Shown: one piece after another, positions 27,734 through 35,820 of the stretch
Layout of the letters: every line of letters starts with the position of its first letter
How positions within the stretch are numbered: the stretch's first letter is position 1
Source: Deltaproteobacteria bacterium
GTDB taxonomy: Bacteria > Acidobacteriota > Thermoanaerobaculia > Multivoradales > JAHZIX01
DNA: 64,000 nucleotides
Assembly (NCBI GenBank): GCA_022601195.1
Contig: JAHZIX010000035.1
Coordinates: 91,375-155,374, forward strand
Direction: 5' to 3'
Notes under the pieces: generated by a model
What the model was told of the DNA's origin: nothing
Database searches by the model: none
The model's input: the letters and a program-made list of their open reading frames with translations, nothing else
Program-made: the position numbers and the translations under genes

Positions 27734-27734
27734 G

Positions 27735-30700
27735 CTACTGGGGAAAGGCTTCCGTATCTGCCACGCTGGCAAATTGCCGATTTCGGTTCTGATAGGTGCG
27801 CACGGCGCCGGTTTGGGTGTCGGTGACGGTGAGGTCGAAGTCGACGTTGGAGAGGGAGCCGTAGAAGACCCAGAAGGCGCCGGTGCTGGAGCGGCCGTCC
27901 AGGACCTTCAGGACCGTCTCGATGTTGGTGTCCCGGAAGAACCAGAAATAGCCCGTATCTTCCGTCAGGGTCACTGCCTTGCCGGTGCCGGAATGGCCGG
28001 AGAAGTCCGTCCAGGTGGCTTCGACGGCGAATCGGCCCTGGTTAAGACATAGGCGGGTGGCGGCTGGGGTACAGCCTTCTCCCAGAGTCTCCTGGGGAAT
28101 TTGGCCATCGACGATCAGCGGCTGCGGCGCGTCGCTGGCAACCGGATTGGGTTCCCGCACTAGGTTTACGCCGAGAGGTCCGAAGGCTTCCGGGTCGCCA
28201 AAACTCTGCAGATTTCGGCTGCGGTTGAGGTAGCGGCGGGATAGGCCGGTTTCGGTGTCGGTGACCGTAATCCAATACCGGAAGCTGGAAAGGCCGCCGT
28301 AGAAAAACCAATGGTGTCCGTTGACCTCCTGACCATCGAGGACTTTCACCACCGCTTCGACGTTCTGGTCATTGTTGAACCAGAAATAACCGGTGTCTTG
28401 GGTAATGGCCACCGCTGTACCTGCGCCTTCATCGCTCGAAAAGCCGCGCCACTTCAACTCTGTTTTGAAACGGCCACCCTGCAGGCAGAGAGCCGTTTGA
28501 GAAGCTTGGCAGGGTGGGCCAGAAGCATCCAAGGGAAGAGCCCACAGCTCTCGACCGGAAAGCCCGTCGTCGGCGGAGAAATAAAGGGTGTTGCCAACTA
28601 CGGTGAGGTGCTCGGGCCTGGACGATTGGCCTTCTGGGTAGATGTCGTGGACCAGACGGGTGCCGTCGACCGTACCGTCGGTGGTCCACAGTTCGCTGCC
28701 GTGGACGCCGTCATCCGCGGTGAAGTAGAGGCGATTTCCAGCCGCCGTCAGCTCCTCGATATGAGGTGAGCCCACCGCCTTCGGGAACTGCTTTAGGGAT
28801 ACCGTGCCTTCACTGGTGCCGTCACTCACCCAAAGCTCCTGGCCGGTAGCTGGGGCGACCGGTGTCAGGAAGAGAGCCGAGGGGGTCGCGGTGAGGTGGT
28901 GAGAAGTGGCAGAAGAAGAGGAAGAGGGGAGTTCGGCTACAGCCTGAGTGCCTGCGGAGGTGCCGTCCGTGCGCCATAGGTAGACTCCAGCAGGTGCACC
29001 GAGTTGATCGACTTTGGCTTCGACGAAGTAGAGGTCTTCACCGAATCGAACCATTTCCACTTCGATGGCGGTGCAGCCAAAGCGGTGGTCGAGATCGATA
29101 CGCTGGGTGCTATCCGCGGTTCCCCGAGTGCGCCAAAGGTCGGAACCACCGGAGCAATCTCCCTTCAGGAAGAGGGTTTCGGCACCCAGAGGTTGGAAGC
29201 CGGTGATCCGTTCGAGGGAGTCCGTGGTGGTCAGGGATGTGGTTCCTGCCGGGGTACCGTCGGTGGCAAAGAGCTCCGAATCGAGAGAGTCGGTCTCGGC
29301 GGTGAAATAGAGTCGGTCTCCGGTCTTCCATGTGTGCTGGTGACCGGCTATGCCGAGGCTGGCAAAGTCGACGGTGCGCTGGACCGTGGTCCCGTCCGTG
29401 GTCCAAACACCGCTGTCTCCTTCCCGGCGCACCAGGAAGAAGCGTTGACCAGAGCTTAGCTCGGCGACTTCCGATAGTTGGGGAGTCGTTGCGGACCCTG
29501 CAGCCTCGAAAAGGTGCAGGGGGAAGGTCCCGTCTACGGTGCCGTCGCTCCTGGTGATCTCCCGTCCGCCATCGGCAGCCTCGCGATCGAAAAATATGAG
29601 GTCGCCGGCCGCGACAACATTGTCCAGGCTGCGGTCATTGGAGAAGTCGGTGAGCTGGATCGTGTCGCCCGCTCCGCCCCGCGAAGACCACAGGTTGCGC
29701 ACCAGGCTCTCGAAGTCCGGAGCTATCGTGTTGGCGGAGAAAATCAAACCGTCGAAAGCAGGGGTCAGAGAGGCGAGCTCGGAGCCCCGAATCAGAGGAT
29801 TGATGTCGCGCAACAAACGCGTACCAGCTGCAGTGCCAGTAGATACCCACGGCTCGAAGCCGGTCTCCTGGTTGAGCGCTGCAAATATGAAGCGATCGTC
29901 GAGCCATGCGAGGGCATGGGGACTATGGACGAATTGGGTCAACGGCGCGGTGATCGCCCTGAGCGTGCCTTCTTGGGTGCCGTCAGTCCGCCAGATCACC
30001 TGGCGATTGCGATGGTCTGAGGCCTGGAAGAAGTGGACCCCTTGGATGGGCCGCGGAATGACAGACCAGGAGTCGCAGGCGCCGGCACAGAGGTCCATGA
30101 ACAAACCGGTTCCTTCCCGGGTTCCATCCGTGCTCCACAGCTCTAGACCGGCCTCCGGATGCCACGCGGAAAACAGAGCTTGGTCATCAAAACGGGCCAT
30201 TTGACCGGTCGACGCTCCGCAGGAGCTTTCGCGGGCGCAAAGAAGAGCGAGGGTCTCCAGGGAACCTTCTTCTTCGTCGAGGGCCAGGAGAGCCGGCTCG
30301 CCGTCGTCCAATCCCGTGAAGACCAGGGAGTTTTCAAAGACCTGCAGCGTGTCCGAGCTCGGGCAGTCGAGGAAAGAGCCCTGGGGACCGAGGCGGGCGA
30401 GCTGCCGGGTCGAAGCTGGGGTTCCCTGGGTTTGCCACAGGGTAATGCCTTCCTGGAAGTCATCGACCTGGAAGAACAAGCGGTCGGGAGCCCCATCGGT
30501 GGTGCCGACGCATCTCAGCTCGGGCCCCGAGGTTTGGAAAAAAGTCATGACAGGGCTGACTTCGCCGCTGGCAGGGTCGACGGTCCAGAGGGCCTCGCCC
30601 TGGGAATCTGTAGCCCGGAAGAAGATCCTCTGATCAGCGGTGTAGATCGTTGACCCTAAGCTATCGAAGTGAGTGAGATCGGCTTCCAGGACCGTCCCCG

Positions 30701-31379
30701 CTCCGGTGCCGTCAGAAGACCACAAGTTACCGGCTTGGAAGAAGTAGAGGCGGTCTTCGAGGCTCACCAAGGGGAGCGGTAGGCCCCTCTCGGCACTGGG
30801 AGCGAATTCCGTGAGTTGATTCGTGCCAGCGATGGTGCCGTCCGAACGCCACAGGCCCCAGATGCCTTCCTCGTCTCGACGACCAAATAGCAGAGCCTCT
30901 CCCAAGGCGACAAAATTACCCGCGATGTCGTGCCTGCGGGTGCGAGTCGCAGGGAGGGGAAAGGTGCCCTCTACGGTGCCGTCGGTGCGCCATAGGGTCG
31001 TCAGGTCGGTGGAGTCGGGATCCGTTTCACTGACAAAGAAGAGGACGTCTCCCAGCCTGCCATTAAAGGAGGGATTCGCGTTGCAGGGTCCCGGGCAGGA
31101 GTCGACCAGTAGAGTGGTTCCGAGGGGCGTGCCATCAGTGACCCACAGCTCACTGCCGCTAGACAAGGAAGAGGCGAAGAACACCACCCGATTCCCCAAT
31201 CGAGTGAATTGGTTCGGGAAGGAGCTGTTGTCAACGTCGACGAGTCCTTCTCCAAACAGGTCGATCACCGGCTCTGCGATCTGAGCGGGTGCAGCGAAGC
31301 CTGGCAGGAGGAGAGCCAGGATGACGATGCCACCAAAGAGACTCTGAGACTTCCAGCGGTGAGGTTCGAGGGTGATCAT
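27735..31379 (-). CDS. Secreted ELWxxDGT-repeat protein, array member 3
   Basis: A 1214-residue paralogue. The signal peptide is LFGGIVILALLLPGFAAPAQ, followed by EPVIDLFGEGL, ELW-type units such as ELWVTDGTPLGTT, TLWRTDGTVEGTF and ELWTTDGTVDGTR, and the two C-terminal Cys-LCL...DTGYFWF domains. The frame is open for 127 more codons upstream, but the ATG at 31,379 is chosen: AAAGGA lies 9 nt before it as in the other array genes, the signal peptide follows directly, and the length then matches its paralogues. The 3' end joins a CoxE-like gene relic. It ends PQ like array member 5, while members 1 and 4 end PEP. Confidence 0.92.
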   Translation of the reverse strand: MITLEPHRWKSQSLFGGIVILALLLPGFAAPAQIAEPVIDLFGEGLVDVDNSSFPNQFTRLGNRVVFFASSLSSGSELWVTDGTPLGTTLLVDSCPGPCNANPSFNGRLGDVLFFVSETDPDSTDLTTLWRTDGTVEGTFPLPATRTRRHDIAGNFVALGEALLFGRRDEEGIWGLWRSDGTIAGTNQLTEFAPSAERGLPLPLVSLEDRLYFFQAGNLWSSDGTGAGTVLEADLTHFDSLGSTIYTADQRIFFRATDSQGEALWTVDPASGEVSPVMTFFQTSGPELRCVGTTDGAPDRLFFQVDDFQEGITLWQTQGTPASTRQLARLGPQGSFLDCPSSDTLQVFENSLVFTGLDDGEPALLALDEEEGSLETLALLCARESSCGASTGQMARFDDQALFSAWHPEAGLELWSTDGTREGTGLFMDLCAGACDSWSVIPRPIQGVHFFQASDHRNRQVIWRTDGTQEGTLRAITAPLTQFVHSPHALAWLDDRFIFAALNQETGFEPWVSTGTAAGTRLLRDINPLIRGSELASLTPAFDGLIFSANTIAPDFESLVRNLWSSRGGAGDTIQLTDFSNDRSLDNVVAAGDLIFFDREAADGGREITRSDGTVDGTFPLHLFEAAGSATTPQLSEVAELSSGQRFFLVRREGDSGVWTTDGTTVQRTVDFASLGIAGHQHTWKTGDRLYFTAETDSLDSELFATDGTPAGTTSLTTTDSLERITGFQPLGAETLFLKGDCSGGSDLWRTRGTADSTQRIDLDHRFGCTAIEVEMVRFGEDLYFVEAKVDQLGAPAGVYLWRTDGTSAGTQAVAELPSSSSSATSHHLTATPSALFLTPVAPATGQELWVSDGTSEGTVSLKQFPKAVGSPHIEELTAAGNRLYFTADDGVHGSELWTTDGTVDGTRLVHDIYPEGQSSRPEHLTVVGNTLYFSADDGLSGRELWALPLDASGPPCQASQTALCLQGGRFKTELKWRGFSSDEGAGTAVAITQDTGYFWFNNDQNVEAVVKVLDGQEVNGHHWFFYGGLSSFRYWITVTDTETGLSRRYLNRSRNLQSFGDPEAFGPLGVNLVREPNPVASDAPQPLIVDGQIPQETLGEGCTPAATRLCLNQGRFAVEATWTDFSGHSGTGKAVTLTEDTGYFWFFRDTNIETVLKVLDGRSSTGAFWVFYGSLSNVDFDLTVTDTQTGAVRTYQNRNRQFASVADTEAFPQ

Positions 31380-31725
31380 GTTGAGGAGTCCTTTCGAATG
31401 GTTCTTTCCGTGAGGCCACCGGCGACACACGCTTGAAGATGGCTTTGGCCTGCCCGTGAGTACCCCGAGGCACTGCCTCCGAGTTACTGGCTCCGAGGCG
31501 CTCGTCCCAAGGCAATGGCCCCGAAGTAACGCCCCGCGCTGGCGAGCAGAGGCAAAGAAGAGACTGGGGAATCTCTCCGGCCGTTTTTCTGCTCTTGACA
31601 TGACTCGCACCACTGACTGGCGAGAAAAGCTCCTGTTTCGGATCATCCCACGGGAAAAAGCCCATGGGAAACAGTCGTCACGGGTGGCACCAACCCGGGG
31701 TTCCCACGGAGGGACCGAGGACTTC
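31380..31725. other. Spacer between array members 3 and 4
   Basis: A 346-base gap that reads open in the frame of array member 3, but the encoded sequence is Arg/Ser/Pro-rich and not like its paralogues. It should hold that gene's promoter; no clear -10/-35 was found. No relic of the CoxE-like gene is detected here. Confidence 0.5.
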
Positions 31726-34700
31726 CTAGGGTTCCGGAAACGCTCCCGTATCTCCCACACTGGCGAACCGCCGATCCCGGTTCTGGTAAGTGCGCACAGC
31801 TCCGGTCTGGGTGTCGGTGACGGTGAGGTCGAAGTCGACGTTGGAGAGGGAGCCGTAGAACACCCAGTAAGCGCCGTTGTTGGGGCGGCCGTCGAGGACC
31901 TTCAGCACTGTCTCTACATTGGTGTCGCTGAAGAACCAGAAATATCCGGTGTCGTCGGTCAAGGTCACCGCTTGGCCATCTCCCGTGTTGCCGGAAAAAT
32001 CCGCCCAAGTGGCCTCGACGGCGAAGCGTCCCCCGTTGAGGCAAAGGCGGCTGGCGCTCGGAGTGCAGAGGCCGAGAGCTTCCCCGGAGGTCTGACCGTC
32101 GACCACGATGGGTTGGGCTGCCGCGGTGGACTCCAAGGGCTCCGGAGTGTGGAGGAACGAAGCTCCCCGGGGGCCGAAGGATTCGTTGTCCCCGACGCTG
32201 GCAAAGTTCCTTGACGGGTTGAAGTAGCGCCGGGTCAGGCCGGTCTCAGCATCGGTAACGGTAATCCAGTACTCCACGTTGGAAAGAGCGCCGTAGAAGG
32301 TCCAGAAGTGGTCGTTGAGAGGTGTGCCGTCGAGCACCTTCAAGATGGTTTCGACATTTTGGTCACTGAAGAACCAGAAGTAGCCGGTGTCCTCGGTGAT
32401 GGAGACCGCCTGGCCGGCACCGGTGCGATCCTGAAAGTCCGTCCACTGCATTTCGACTTTGAATCGCCCGTCCTGCAAGCAGAGGGCTGTGTCGGAAGCC
32501 CGGCAGGGGGGACCGGAGGCGTTCAAGGGAAGCACCCAAAGCTCACGGCCGGTGAGGCCGTCGTCGGCGGAGAAGTAGAGTTTGTCGCCGGCCACGGTGA
32601 GCTCTTCGGGAGCCGAAGATTGGGCGCCGGGGTAGATGTCGTGGACCAACTTTGTGCCGACTTCGGTGCCGTCAGAGACCCACAGCTCGCTACCGTGGAG
32701 ACCATCGTTGGCGACAAAGTAGAGACGGTCGTCGACTGTCAGGAGATTGTGAGGCCGCGAAGAAAAGGTACCAGGGCGGATGTCCTTAACCAGGTGGGTG
32801 GACCCCGCTGCTCCTAGGGATGTCCAGAGTTCAAAGCCCGTACCTTCTCCGTTGAGACCGAAAAAGAGCCGTTCGCCAGCCACCACCAACTCCGGGGCCG
32901 GGGTCTCAGAAGGGATATGGGGATTTAGATGAAGGGCTCTCGTCCCTTCGGAGGTTCCGTCGCTTCGCCACAGGCCGAAGGCGAAGTTTTCGTTCTGGCC
33001 AGCCATGAAAAAGAACTCCTCATGGAAGGGTGTTGCTATATAGCTAGCTGCCCACTGTGAATGGAGACATCCAAGGGGCCTCTCAATAGGTTGGCTGGTC
33101 CCTGCGGCGGTACCGTCTGATGTCCAAAAGGACAGGCTGGGGGAAGTGCAGAGAGTGAGGATGAATTGGCTTTCGAAAGGCAGAACCTGCGTTCCGAGAA
33201 GAGTCTCGAATCCGAATTCTCCGAAATCGAATAGCCTGCTCGGCGAATCAAGAGAAATGTCGGATGCCCAAAAGCTGGCGTGGTGAGTGTTGTCACTGGT
33301 TGCGAAGAACAATCGATCTCCGGCCGCTTGCAGACCACCGATCTGGAGAAATTGTGTCGAACCAAATTTGGATACCTTTTCTGTTCCCGCGGAGGTGCCG
33401 TCAGTTTTCCATATTCCCTGATCTCTTCCAGAAGGAATGGCAAAGAAGACCGAACCTCCTGACTCGATGAAACTACTAGGTGTAGATCGGTCGGGAGTAG
33501 TCAGGGGCTCACCGAAGGATCGAAGCATTCGAGGCGTATCTGTGGACGGGTCGATAACCCAAATCTGCACTCCAGACTCTGCTGCGACGGAGAAAAATAC
33601 GAGATCTCTTGCGGAAAAGAGGCTCCGCGGGACGTCCCCTTCGCCTTCCCGGAAATCTCGTAGAATGCGAGTACTCTCGTCTTCATTGTTGGTTCTTGCA
33701 ATAGCGGTGGAAGGGAAATGTTGTTCGTTCTGCGGGGGCAGGGTTGCAATAAATAGTAGTTCGTCTCTCGAAGTTACAAGGGATCGGGGAGAGGCGCTTT
33801 CCGATTCCTTGGCAATGTCGAGTAGCAATCGAGCTCCCTTGGGACTGTCGTCCAGAATCCAGGGCTCTGCTCCATGATCGGGTTCCGAGATGGTAAGGAA
33901 GAAATGATCTTGGCCACGGGCTACCCAAGGAGTCGAGAGTCTCGGTCCTAGCTTGTGAAATTCTGAGAAGTTGGTGAGTTTTTGTGTTCCCTCAGCAGTC
34001 CCGTTTGTTTGCCACAGCTGTGGATTGCCGAATTGGTCCTCTCCTTGGAAGAATAGCTCCGCGCCGTTGGAGATTCCTCTGGAGGTTGCTCGCCTGCAGG
34101 GCGAGCTGCAAAAGTCAGCCAACGGATGACTCCCAGTTGTAGTGCCGTCAGTCAGCCAGAGTTCAGGATCCTCCCCATCTTGGCGTGCGGTAAAGAAAAC
34201 TTTGCCCGCAACCAAACCGAGATCTCGGTATTCGACCGTAGAAGAGACTAGCCTCTCCGTTGATTGGGGATTGCCGTTGGTGCGCCAAAGCGAGTCGTCC
34301 GTGGACTCGGCCGCGATGAAAACGAGGGTGTCTCCAACACGTTCGAAGGGAGGTGGGTTTAAAGAGGAGAATGGATTGTCTTCTTCCAGGTTGGTGATTC
34401 GGCGCGTTCCTGCGGTGGTACCATCACTTTCCCAGAGCTCCTTGTCTTCGCCCGATCCAGCCCCAGGTCCAGGTCCGATGAAGTAGAAGCGACTTCCCTT
34501 GGCTCCAACTGCCTTGAGGGTTGTTTGGGCGGGAAAATGGGTAAGTTGGACCGGAATGGTGCTCTGGCTATCGACCGCCCATAATTGATCACTTTCTTCG
34601 GTCCGAGCTAAGAAGAAGATCTGATCGGTGCCAGCGTGGATGGGGCTGGGGCTTCCGCCAAAAGTAGATCCGTGTGAAGAATAAAAGGTAGTTCCTTCGG

Positions 34701-35400
34701 CTGTTCCGTCGCTCCTCCAGAGTTCGGCGTCCCTGGAAGGGGAGGTGATGGCTGCGAAGAAAATATGATCATCTAGGACCTGCAGGTTTGTTTTTCCCGA
34801 CTGAACGCCACCTCCCGGGATGTTAGAAACTTGGACTGTACCTTCGAGAGTGCCGTCGCTTTTCCATAGCTGGCTCCCGCTTTCTGCACCTATGTGCGCG
34901 AAGTACAGGAAGTTGTCATGAATCAAACCTGATCCCTGGAGCACGGTTGGATTACCTGAGTAACCCTTGAGCAAGGCAAAGGTCCCAGTGCGAGTTCCAT
35001 CTGTTCGCCAGAGATAGAGTCCCCCGTCTCCCGGAGAAACTGAGTTGAGTCCGAGGAAGAAGGCTACTTCTTCTGTAGCTGCGAGGAAGCCCTGCTGTGA
35101 GGGACACGGTCCCGGACAGACATCGACCAGTAGCTCGGTACCCTCAGAGGAGCCATCGGAAGCCCATACCTCGAGCCCGGTAGAGGGTGTAACAGCGAAG
35201 AAGACTACTCGGTCGCGCAACCGTTGGTAGTTACCGGGACCAGATCCGAGGGAGGATTGGCTGCTCTGAGTCGGGAAGAGGTCCACCACTTGTTCCGCAA
35301 GCTCAGCCGATTCTGCGGGTCCACCCAGTAGAGGTGAGAGCGACACGATACCGAGTCCGAAACAGGTGAGAGCACGGACACAATCAGCTCTTTTCTGCAT
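31726..35400 (-). CDS. Secreted ELWxxDGT-repeat protein, array member 4
   Basis: A 1224-residue paralogue with signal peptide CFGLGIVSLSPLLGGPAESA, then EQVVDLFPT as in member 1. Repeat units include LYLWRTDGTRTGTF, QLWKSDGTLEGTV, GLWRSDGTSEGTR and ELWVSDGTEVGTK. The two C-terminal domains have Cys-LCL, DTGYFWFFSDQNVE/DTNVE and VLDG. The N-terminal two thirds resemble member 1, but the last 750 bases (31,760-32,505) are almost identical in DNA to member 5 (35,850-36,590), which makes the gene a mosaic. AAGGA lies 9 nt before the ATG. Middle parts (33,000-34,700) are more AT-rich than the C-terminal part. Confidence 0.93.
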   Translation of the reverse strand: MQKRADCVRALTCFGLGIVSLSPLLGGPAESAELAEQVVDLFPTQSSQSSLGSGPGNYQRLRDRVVFFAVTPSTGLEVWASDGSSEGTELLVDVCPGPCPSQQGFLAATEEVAFFLGLNSVSPGDGGLYLWRTDGTRTGTFALLKGYSGNPTVLQGSGLIHDNFLYFAHIGAESGSQLWKSDGTLEGTVQVSNIPGGGVQSGKTNLQVLDDHIFFAAITSPSRDAELWRSDGTAEGTTFYSSHGSTFGGSPSPIHAGTDQIFFLARTEESDQLWAVDSQSTIPVQLTHFPAQTTLKAVGAKGSRFYFIGPGPGAGSGEDKELWESDGTTAGTRRITNLEEDNPFSSLNPPPFERVGDTLVFIAAESTDDSLWRTNGNPQSTERLVSSTVEYRDLGLVAGKVFFTARQDGEDPELWLTDGTTTGSHPLADFCSSPCRRATSRGISNGAELFFQGEDQFGNPQLWQTNGTAEGTQKLTNFSEFHKLGPRLSTPWVARGQDHFFLTISEPDHGAEPWILDDSPKGARLLLDIAKESESASPRSLVTSRDELLFIATLPPQNEQHFPSTAIARTNNEDESTRILRDFREGEGDVPRSLFSARDLVFFSVAAESGVQIWVIDPSTDTPRMLRSFGEPLTTPDRSTPSSFIESGGSVFFAIPSGRDQGIWKTDGTSAGTEKVSKFGSTQFLQIGGLQAAGDRLFFATSDNTHHASFWASDISLDSPSRLFDFGEFGFETLLGTQVLPFESQFILTLCTSPSLSFWTSDGTAAGTSQPIERPLGCLHSQWAASYIATPFHEEFFFMAGQNENFAFGLWRSDGTSEGTRALHLNPHIPSETPAPELVVAGERLFFGLNGEGTGFELWTSLGAAGSTHLVKDIRPGTFSSRPHNLLTVDDRLYFVANDGLHGSELWVSDGTEVGTKLVHDIYPGAQSSAPEELTVAGDKLYFSADDGLTGRELWVLPLNASGPPCRASDTALCLQDGRFKVEMQWTDFQDRTGAGQAVSITEDTGYFWFFSDQNVETILKVLDGTPLNDHFWTFYGALSNVEYWITVTDAETGLTRRYFNPSRNFASVGDNESFGPRGASFLHTPEPLESTAAAQPIVVDGQTSGEALGLCTPSASRLCLNGGRFAVEATWADFSGNTGDGQAVTLTDDTGYFWFFSDTNVETVLKVLDGRPNNGAYWVFYGSLSNVDFDLTVTDTQTGAVRTYQNRDRRFASVGDTGAFPEP

Positions 35401-35596
35401 GGGAGGGATTCCTTGAAGAATGCGAATTTACAGGAAATACAGATACTCACTATTATACCATGCTGCGAAAGTTTCTTCCTTGAAGATTTGAAGGACAGCT
35501 TCTCTCTTTGGAGAGGGATAGAAGGAGCCGATTTCGAACCTGACTTCGACTGATAGAAACCCACTGATCTCGCCTCTACGGACTCCCAACACCACC
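35401..35596. promoter_or_regulatory. Upstream region of array member 4 with candidate -10
   Basis: AT-rich spacer. On the minus strand 35,457-35,452 reads TATAAT, about 52 nt upstream of the ATG, in a position similar to the TATAAT before member 1. No convincing -35 is seen. Confidence 0.4.
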
Positions 35597-35820
35597 ATGC
35601 CCACCGGCTACCTCTTCACCAATCTGCTTCAATTCGGCCGCTTGTTGCAAGCGTTGGGCATCGAGGTCACCGCCGAGACCCAGCGGGTGGCGGCGAGGGC
35701 ATTGGAGCGAGTGGACCTAGGGCAGCGAGAGCAGGTGAAGGGGGCTCTGAGCTCGGTGTGGGTGAGCCGCCGGGAGCAGCTTCCCACCGTCGAGGAGTCC
35801 TTACATCTCTTTCGCCGGAG
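35597..35820 (+). pseudogene. Truncated copy of the CoxE-like gene (first ~75 codons)
   Basis: Begins with ATG and encodes MPTGYLFTNLLQFGRLLQAL, then ALERVDLGQREQVKGALSSV, nearly the same as the N-terminus of the intact gene at 39,933. Identity continues to about codon 74 and stops at the end of array member 5, whose stop codon starts at 35,821 on the other strand. The intact gene lies 4.3 kb away on the same strand, on the other side of member 5. The frame runs on for 20 codons antisense to member 5, so it would give only a 94-residue fragment without the VWA domain. Confidence 0.9.

Larger units (their letters stand above)
27318..27734. other. Spacer with repeats and a gene relic
   Basis: A 417-base gap with three things: an AT-rich patch near 27,370-27,410 with a TATAGT-like element facing array member 2; a 19-bp tandem repeat (27,514-27,608); and a short relic of the CoxE-like gene (27,671-27,733). 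Both the repeat and the relic are listed separately. No intact gene. Confidence 0.7.

Noticed and set aside
31380..31760. 127-codon N-terminal extension of array member 3
   Set aside because: Open frame but Arg/Ser/Pro-rich, overlaps the end of the neighbouring gene, and the ATG at 31,379 has the ribosome site and signal peptide shared by the paralogues.
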